DNA of 64,000 nucleotides from Enoplolaimus lenunculus. Lineage: Eukaryota; Nematoda; Enoplea; Enoplida; Thoracostomopsidae. Position numbers and translations under genes: made by a program. Below are positions 56,889 through 64,000 of this stretch, piece by piece. The stretch is from NCBI GenBank assembly GCA_030248215.1, contig JASANG010001604.1, forward strand, positions 124,001-188,000, written 5' to 3'. Below the pieces are notes generated by a model, which saw only the letters and a list, made by a program, of their open reading frames with translations, was not told the DNA's origin and made no database searches. Numbering within the stretch: the first letter of the stretch is position 1; the number at the start of each line of letters is the position of its first letter.

Positions 56889-57220
56889 AAACCTGCGTAG
56901 CAATATTTTTGTTATGTTGTAGCTATGAATATCGCTGAACGCCGCAATACCTACTGTTTGCTATAATGGTTTATAGTAATGGTTGATTTTATTGTTTTAA
57001 TCATGATTCATGGTATAAAACCGATGTTTAAGTTTGTAAGATGGCAAAGTATAATCAAAGAACAACTGTGGTTGTTATTATGCGTCTAGTAAACATGGAA
57101 CTACATATGTTAAAGCCGTTTTATGCATAATTTTGTTGTACGAAAAACTTGCTTCCTCCATTGGGTCTGGAATATATTGTTTTGTTATTTAATTTTGATT
57201 GTGGTATAAAGACTATATAA

Positions 57221-57226
57221 AATAAA
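57221..57226 (+). promoter_or_regulatory. Polyadenylation signal AATAAA for EEF2
   Basis: AATAAA lies 333 nt after the EEF2 stop codon, in an AT-rich stretch and followed by GT-containing sequence (cgtttcctgaagtgtgacgg). It is the first canonical hexamer downstream and gives a plausible 3' UTR length. Confidence 0.6.
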
Positions 57227-58224
57227 CGTTTCCTGAAGTGTGACGGAACCAAGAGTGTTATTCCCAACAATATTGGACTTCCTAGGCACCAAAGGTTGCT
57301 GTTCTTTTCAGAATAAAAACATTAGATGACTGAGTGAGTTAAAAAGTAAAGATATTACTGATTATGTTATGTTTTCCACAGTATTCGACTTAATATCGAT
57401 ACAACAGATGGGGGCACATATCCGTAAACTATTTAACGTGATTTATAACTAATTTGGAAGTAAAAATAACAGAAATTCCGCTGTTTCTATAACGGAAGCG
57501 GACACGGATTTTTACTGGAAACGGATATCCGGTTATACCTTGCCTGTTGGTTCACTGCTAAAGGGAAGCGGGCCCCCTTACCAAAAGCCCCCATCTAAAA
57601 TTTTCAATCCTGTTCGGCACCTCCTGCTTAAGATTTCACCCCCGGTTAACGATCTTACGTTTCGCAAATTTCCGTGCACAATTCAGTGCATATATTTGAT
57701 TTCTGTCCGTTATTTACATGCAATAGCAAACTACGCAACAATGTTTTTGACGATGTGCTTATTAGTGGGGTAGCTGAACACTGACTGATGCAAATGGAAC
57801 TTTATTGACAATTCCGCAACCTCCCATTCAGAAATTCGCAACTCGGTTTCGGGTTGATGCCCAGGCTTCGTTGTCCTGCATAGAGCTGCACGTTGCCCGC
57901 AGGTAAACTGGCCCAGGTAAGAAAATTTTGATGCGGGTATACCCGCGGGTCAAATATTTCAAAGTACGGGTAAAAATTTGTTAATCTTTGCCCATTTACA
58001 ATTTTCTTACGAAACTTGAAACCAAATAATGTGGAAAACTTGAATTTTTAAACTGTTCTTACTGTAGGAGTCAAAAGTAAGTAGCGAGTATTAACATCAA
58101 TGCACTGTAAAATTACACAATTGTATTGAACGCACATTAACACAAGACTGCAGTTTTGGAGCGTTTTTATAAGTGTTCATGACACCACTGTCTTTTCCTA
58201 GAGGTGTCCACTGACACCCCAGAC

Positions 58225-58430
58225 GCTATGGTTTCCAACTACATCAACGCCATACATCACCGTTCGTCGCAATCTGTCACCGTCATCACCGTGCGGTATT
58301 GCAGGCGAATTGCTCGCGTTCGATACAACACGGTGACGGACAATACCGTTCGGTGACGTAAAATGACATTCGGTGACGGACGGCGACGTATAGCGGTAGA
58401 TAGCGCCAAACAACAAGTAGTGCCACCCTT
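58225..58430. repeat. CGGTGACGGAC-repeat element before QTRT1
   Basis: The motifs catcaccgttcgtcgcaatc and ctgtcaccgtcatcaccgtg on one side and cacggtgacggacaataccg, ttcggtgacgtaaaatgac and attcggtgacggacggcgac on the other are mutually inverted. It ends with tagcgccaaac and gtgccaccct. It lies 160-360 bp before the QTRT1 start. Confidence 0.6.
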
Positions 58431-58586
58431 ATTTTGAATAATTAATTCTCAACGGTGTAAAAACGAACCATTAGAATTTCACATAACACACTGTTATAAT
58501 CACTTTTCCCGTTTATCGTACCACTTCAAACAAGACAACATTAGTTTCTGTGTTTCCGAACAAATTTTTCATTGCCGTACTATTGA

Positions 58587-58979
58587 ATGCGTAATTTATG
58601 GAACATATTGCGCAATGCTACAATGATTAACACAACTCAAATGACACCAGCAAATGCTACTTTAGTTACTACACAACCATCATCGCCTAGCCCTTTACGC
58701 TCGTGTGTCTGCAGTAACGCTGTTGATCAGACTGGCGATTTCTGTTGCGTACCACCTCCGACAAAAATATCTAAACCAGCTTGCTCTACTGATTCCACTC
58801 ACGAAATGCCCAGAGCTACTGAACAACAACCATGGAGCTTGCAATTTAAAATTGTGGCACAATGCTCGACTACAAAGGCACGCACTGGTGTGATGCGATT
58901 GCCGCATGCAGACGTTAAAACTCCAGTTTTCATGCCAGTTGGCACACAGGGAACGCTGAAAGGGATGTTACCTGAACAG
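58587..58979 (+). CDS. QTRT1: QTRT1 exon 1 with extended, uncertain N-terminus
   Basis: Homology begins near residue 84 ([18 protein letters not shown]). The 80 or so residues before it are rich in Thr, Ser, Pro and Cys ([20 protein letters not shown]) and resemble nothing I recognise. In-frame ATGs at 58587, 58623, 58641 and 58806 are possible starts; the last would give an N-terminus close to the human length. The first 18 residues contain Arg and Asn and no acidic residue, so a mitochondrial presequence is conceivable but unproven. Confidence 0.8.
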
Positions 58980-61900
58980 GTATCTTGTTGATAATGAAAT
59001 ACACCATACGAATATTAATGATCAAGTACATTGAAAATATGAGTATTACTTTTTTTAAAAATACTCTTTTCAAAAGTTTACGAACAAGGAATGGAATTTT
59101 TGGCAACACATAACAGAGTTAAACACGCGTTCTTGCAAATCGGTCCCGTTTTCTGCATTACTAGATGATGCGTGTTGTTATAGCCAGAAGAGCTCGGATG
59201 TCGCATTTTGTTAGGCAACACATATCATCTTGGACATCGACCGGTAAGGAGAACTTATTGTTTTTGTGTTGTAACGTTAGTTTAAATTAAATACAGTTCT
59301 AAAATTTAAAAATAGCAGTTTAATGCCATTCTTGTAGCTTTCTTTGTCATTGCGTGTCTTTACTACAGTGAATCAATTTGGGAATTGTGATGAATTGGTG
59401 ATATACGTTATGGTTTCATGCTGCACTATTTCAGTTATTCAGATTGAAAATAGTCGAAAAAAAATAACATTGTTTCAAGGGTTTTCGTTTGAAGTTTTAT
59501 TGAGGTGTTCATACAAGTTAAAACTGCTCGTTACAAAAATTGTGCATTGTACATCGATTTTGGCAATAATATTTACTAGTCAACATTGTTGCAATGTTTG
59601 CAAGCAACAACAGCGTAGTTTTCGCAAAAAGGCCACAACGGAAATGCAACTTTTAAATCGGCTAGAGCAATACATAGACAAAATCTATCGAATCCTCTAT
59701 TTAGACCTATTAACAATGTTTATTAATCATACCCATTACGTCACCAAGTTACTCCAAATTACTCGGTTTGTGGTTCCTGGAGTAGTGTTTGAACTATGTC
59801 CTTGGCCCACATTCTCAAATGCATATAGCACCTATCACCAGTTAGTAATAGGTTTTCAAACTTAACGAACGGCTGCAATTGCAGACATCAAAATTTGTAC
59901 AGAAGCAGACTAAATTGAATGCAATTAATGTGCTCTGAATTCCAAAGCTCACCATTCCTTGGTTCAAATGTTACACGACCTATCACCAACTGGTGATAGG
60001 TGCTACACACATTTGAGAATACTGGTTCTTAAGACAACAACATATTTACAGGGTTACAAAATCGTTCAAAAAGCTGGTGGCTTGCATAAGTTTATGAATT
60101 GGAATAATGCGATATTAACTGTAAGTAAAATTAGATTAATCGTAAAACTTACATTAATGTAGTGAAGTTTTTGTGATTTGCTCATTTGGACGGAACAAAT
60201 GACTTAACTCATAAAGAGTTACGTCATATGTGCATATGGTACAATACAAATTAACCTGTCGTGTTTTAAGAGTATATAAGTTAGAGTTTCGGTATACTTG
60301 TCGTGTGGCGTCGTCCGGTGCCAAAAGCTCAAGCAGTGTATCAACAAAAAAATTTTGTTTACAAATTGTTACGTTTTGCAGTGCGACAATTCATGTGCGT
60401 AATAATACGGTGCGAACGGGACGCCGAAAGGAACCGGACGATGCCAGACGGCATTAAAATAGTCAACAATTTTATGTTTCATTGTTACACGATAAATTGT
60501 ACTGGGTTGAATGTAGGATGAAAGTGGGACAGCCTGAATTCGCCCCACCTTGGTGTGCCCAACGAGCGGTGTGTTCCAGCACCCCCACACTATTACTTAT
60601 TCAGCGCAGTTTTGAACTAAATTCGGCAATCGGTGAGTAGAAAATTTTGATAAACGATGAAAGTTTTAGATGTTCAGTGTGGCGAAAAAGCGTTTCAATT
60701 TACTTTTTTGAGCTAAAAATTGCAAAACCGAGAGAAATTCAGCTTTCGAATTTTGCTCTGTTTTGCCAGCCAATTCCGTGCCCGCGAATCGTTTTCTTCA
60801 GGACAGCGGCGGATTTCAAATGGTTTCGTTGTCCGAATTGATGTCAGTGACTGAAGAAGGTGTCACGTTCAAATCGCCACATACCGGAGAACCGACATTG
60901 CTGACACCGGAACACTCGATCGAAATTCAAAATGCACTGGGGGCTGACATTATCATGCAGTTGGATGATGTTGTACATTCATCAACAACAGGCCCTCGCG
61001 TTGAGGAAGCAATGGAACGGTATATATCCAGAGCTGTGTAGCTAGGATTTTATTTCAAGAGAATTGTCAGCGAGAAATTTTTAGACCTGTAGAATCTAGG
61101 ATGTTGTTCTGAAGTAAGTTGAAATGGGCTTTTTGACTCTCCAGAATTTTCGGGGGATATTCTTATATTTCCATTGGTATACGCTCGTGTATTTATTGGA
61201 CTGGGTTTTGTCTGAAATGGAACCAGAAAGAAAAATAATGAGTTGAAAGGTGTCACATCGCTAACAATTGTGTAGATTAGAAAAATTTCTTTGTACTCAG
61301 TAGATTGTGGACCGGTTCATTTGAATCTATCGCAACCTGGTATTTGGTGTTTTCGTTAATAACGCGTCTTCGGGTATTGGTGCTGAATTAAATTTTGCAA
61401 ACAATCTTAACAGTTAAGTTAATTTTTAATATTTTGTAGACATTTGGCTTGAAAATACGTCAACCAAAAAATTTTCAGGCTAATTTTTATTATTTTGTGT
61501 AAATCTGACTTTGAACAATCTATTTTCAGCTCTATCAGATGGTTAGATCGATGTGTGGCAGCGCACAAACGCAAACAAGATCAAAATTTGTTTCCAATTA
61601 TTCAAGGAGGTTTAAGTGTGGTACTTAGGAAGCGCTGTTTACGCGGTGAGAGCATACTAATGTTACGGTCGCAATCAAAACTTTGATTTGAAATTTTTTG
61701 CCTAAATTAAGAGGCTCGGAGAAATATGACTATAAAAACTGTGGACAAAATTACCAATAGCTTGAAATATTTCTGCTTTATAGCGTCAGCGTAGTGACGG
61801 TGTTTTGCATTTCAATTTCTAAAATTTATATACACGGTGTTTTTATGTTTAGCATTCGAAAGTTAAAAATGTTTAAAACGTATATTCGTTATTGGTGTAA

Positions 61901-63654
61901 AAGCGATCTTATACACTGGTGAGTTTCATGCCACTGGCGTCATTACCTTATTATATTCGTTTGAATTGTTAGTGTTGAGCATTTGGACGCTACGATGCGA
62001 ATTAAACTATGAGTTGAAGTTGTATGCTGTACCAATTAAGTCTAGACGAATCAGAATGTGCAAGATTTTAGAAATGACAAAGCGAGACGTGCCCGGATTT
62101 GCCATTGGCGGTCTTAGCGGAGGTGAATCAAAGTCAGATTTTTGGCAAATGGTTAACGTATCAACTGATTATTTACCCGTTGATAAGCCGCGATATCTTA
62201 TGGGTGTAGGGTGAGTGATGGACAGAAACGCGTGTTTTAGCTCTAGAGAATGTAATTTTAAAAATTTATGCTGTTAACTGAACTATGGAATGCTATTGGC
62301 ATTGGGTAACTCGCAACAGTCTGATTCAATTCACTCTGTCGTATCGGAGCTTTGCCAGGTTTTGTTTTTGAAATGTAGTAATCAGCCGAACGACAATTCC
62401 GCAGTCCGGGGCGGATCATGACCTAACTGCTGCCTGTTTTGATTCTAAAATTTTATGATTGAAACATTTGTCAATGGCCTCTCGGTCTCGCGGGCCCTGA
62501 GGCCGGGGCCTCACTGGCTTAGGCTATGATCCACCCCTGTCCACAGCCAGCAATATTTTATAAGTTTTGTTTTGATGCGGTTAGTTGTGATTGTAATTTT
62601 TTGCAACAAATATTTTGGTCATGACTTTTAAATTAGGTTTGCTCTTGATCTGGTTGTATGTTCTGCGTTGGGCGTTGATATGTTTGATTGTGTATTTCCA
62701 ACTCGAACCGCGGTAAGCGACGCAAGCTTTATGATTAAATGAAGTTTTTTTCTAATTCTAAATCGGAACGTTTTAACCTGCGTAGTTAATTTTATTAGGG
62801 CCATGGTGGGATTTCACATAATTCACAAATGGAGCTAAAACACTGTAGGCGGGTCAAAATTTTTCTGCGGTGGCTGCACCCCTTTGTTTCCTGTCTGGCC
62901 GTGTACTTGTTTTTTGCATTCGTGTTTTCAGTAGTCGCTCAGTAATTTTAGCGATTTGGCCGTACAGTGGCTAAAAAATTTTAGCGGAAAGGCCAAACTT
63001 TTTTCGGACCCTAATCCCAACTGGATCTCCTTGTAGCTGCGCCGACACACGTGCTTTTTATTTGTGTTTTGAATCACTTTGTTTGATTTTAGCGATTTGG
63101 CTGTGCGCTTGTTCGTGGCGGACAGTTGCCGTTACGCAACGCGAAATACAAAAACGATTTCAGTCCAATTGATTGTGATTGTCCCTGTTCAACCTGTGCA
63201 ACATATTCGCGAAGCTTTTTGAACAGTATTATAACGCACGAGACTGTTGCGTGTCATTTGATCACTGTGCATAACTTGTCATTTATGGTAAGTTTTGTTA
63301 ACAGCGACTCTATGAAACCAATATCGTTATTTGTCTTAGTCCGACGCAGGGTACAAACAAAAGTTGACGCGATGAATTGTCCGCTGGGAGAAATGGGTCC
63401 TGTGACACCGGCACTTATGGACTTCCTGCCATATCTTATGGGTAAGTCTGTGCTAATTTTAAACGTATACCATTTTTTGCCAAACTTGTACTTAGTATCG
63501 TTTTCAGTTTCGATTAATGCAATCAATTCAAAATGCAATTGTTGAGGATCAGTTTCCAGCGTTTGTCCGAAAGTTTATGAAAGAATATTTTCCGGACGAT
63601 TGCTATCCAGATTGGGTGATTGACGCATTGAAAGCGGTCAACGTTGAACTTTGA
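58587..63654 (+). CDS. QTRT1: Queuine tRNA-ribosyltransferase catalytic subunit 1 (9 exons)
   Basis: QTRT1 exchanges guanine-34 of tRNAs with GUN anticodons for queuine, working with QTRT2. Coding exons: 58587-58979, 59184-59243, 60052-60120, 60802-61019, 61530-61645, 62072-62210, 62637-62712, 63093-63287, 63508-63654 (1413 nt, 470 aa). The core follows human QTRT1 end to end: [37 protein letters not shown] (Asp175, general base), [45 protein letters not shown] and [12 protein letters not shown] (Asp349, nucleophile). The zinc ligands are Cys387, Cys389, Cys392 and His417. It is longer than the human protein (about 403 aa) mainly through an N-terminal extension whose start codon is uncertain. 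Confidence 0.95.
59808..60022 (+). mobile_element. MITE family B, copy 10 (best preserved, QTRT1 intron 2)
   Basis: The left end is cacattctcaaatgcatata and gcacctatcaccagttagta; the right end is gtgctacacacatttgagaa. At 59978-60001 it has a perfect 11-bp stem with a 2-base loop (ACCTATCACCA-AC-TGGTGATAGGT). It ends 29 bp before QTRT1 exon 3. The low divergence between its ends makes it the youngest copy here. Confidence 0.85.
60802..61019 (+). CDS. QTRT1: QTRT1 exon 4: active-site exon
   Basis: This exon begins exactly at the catalytic DSGGFQM motif and continues through [17 protein letters not shown] to [11 protein letters not shown]. The donor is the weak GTATAT at 61020, set by the need to join exon 5 as [14 protein letters not shown]. 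Reading on would give a stop a few codons later. Confidence 0.92.
62407..62543. mobile_element. Short TIR element in QTRT1 intron 6
   Basis: ccggggcggatcatgaccta at the left pairs with taggctatgatccacccctg at the right, with a GC-rich ggccctgaggccggggcctc hairpin inside. 137 bp; superfamily not assigned. Confidence 0.6.
62637..63287 (+). CDS. QTRT1: QTRT1 exons 7-8: nucleophile and zinc site
   Basis: Exon 7 (76 bp) encodes [20 protein letters not shown] with nucleophile Asp349. Exon 8 (195 bp) encodes the zinc-binding CDCPCSTC cluster and the His of TVHN. The C-x-C-x2-C...H set is intact, which supports a catalytically competent subunit (QTRT2-type partners lack the active-site residues). 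Confidence 0.93.
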
Positions 63655-64000
63655 AATATTAACAAAATTATGACGCTGTTACGGAAGCGATACCATGATG
63701 GAGTTTGGCTGTGTGTTTTTCAAAATTCGCCGTGGAATGTGAAGTTCCATAGACGATGCATTGCGCAGATCACAACTCTGTATTACTTGGCAAAATGTTG
63801 GTTCTATGAAATCAGTGCATCTGTGAAATATATTAACTGGTACAGATCACTGGCACTACAAGGTCACGCCGCTCGAAAACAAATTTGTGCTAGACATCAA
63901 TCCTTGCAGATATATTCACTTGGTGAAAATGCTATACAAGGAAATATTTGCTCCAGTGTATCTGACTGTTCCGTATTGAAAGCGGTCAACGTTGAACTTT
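63655..64000 (+). other. QTRT1 3' flank with repeated gene end
   Basis: No AATAAA is visible before the window ends, so the QTRT1 polyadenylation site is outside or non-canonical. The last 26 bases (63975-64000) are identical to 63627-63652, the final codons of QTRT1. Confidence 0.6.

Larger units (their letters stand above)
56889..58586. other. EEF2-QTRT1 intergenic region (1.7 kb)
   Basis: It contains the EEF2 3' UTR with AATAAA at 57221, a cgggtatacccgcgggt palindrome near 57930-57950 from a probable small MITE, and the CGGTGACGG element. The space left for the QTRT1 promoter is short. Confidence 0.55.

Noticed and set aside
59344-59865. 173-codon open frame in QTRT1 intron 2
   Set aside because: No domain or motif is recognisable and its end runs into a MITE ([12 protein letters not shown] is encoded by the inverted repeat). 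It lies between two well-supported exons, so I treat it as chance.

Overview
The window is animal nuclear DNA: AT-rich and intron-dense, with GT-AG introns. It carries three protein-coding genes, all on the + strand, and each can be assembled exon by exon. They are slit (35 coding exons, 214-40147, 1464 aa), eukaryotic elongation factor 2 (17 coding exons, 46430-56888, 852 aa) and QTRT1, the catalytic subunit of the queuine tRNA-ribosyltransferase (9 coding exons, 58587-63654, up to 470 aa). In all three the exon lengths and splice phases sum to an uninterrupted frame. Slit is a bilaterian gene. The LRR layout of 6/5/5/4 and the six EGF repeats before plus one after the laminin G domain follow the invertebrate plan, so the host is most likely a bilaterian invertebrate. 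I cannot name the phylum. TTAGGC runs recall the nematode telomere repeat, but here they sit inside short transposons and are not evidence of a telomere.

Layout: 1-213 is the slit 5' flank. 214-40147 is slit, with nearly one exon per leucine-rich repeat (72 bp each, same phase) and one 10.2-kb intron (4589-14823). 40148-46429 is intergenic and full of short transposons. 46430-56888 is EEF2, whose first coding exon is only the ATG; its introns hold two hAT-type MITEs, a pair of related inverted repeats and about 1 kb of degenerate tandem repeats. 56889-58586 is intergenic with an AATAAA signal for EEF2. 58587-63654 is QTRT1. The last 26 bases of the window repeat the QTRT1 3' end.

No direct functional link between the genes is visible. 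Slit is a secreted guidance ligand for Robo receptors. EEF2 drives ribosomal translocation. QTRT1 inserts queuine at tRNA position 34.

The rest is dominated by small non-autonomous elements: (a) a TTAGGC-array MITE, (b) a roughly 210-bp MITE whose ends fold into small hairpins and which often lies within 15-90 bp of a splice site, (c) a 245-446-bp TIR family, (d) TTAACCCTTT-ended elements with a tRNA-like core, (e) tRNA-derived SINE-like copies, (f) CACTG-ended hairpin MITEs, (g) hAT-type MITEs with 8-bp target duplications, (h) a CGTAGCC-ended family, plus a decayed LINE 3' end and several tandem repeats. I saw no rRNA, no convincing functional tRNA, no CRISPR and no retroviral or Polinton-like element.
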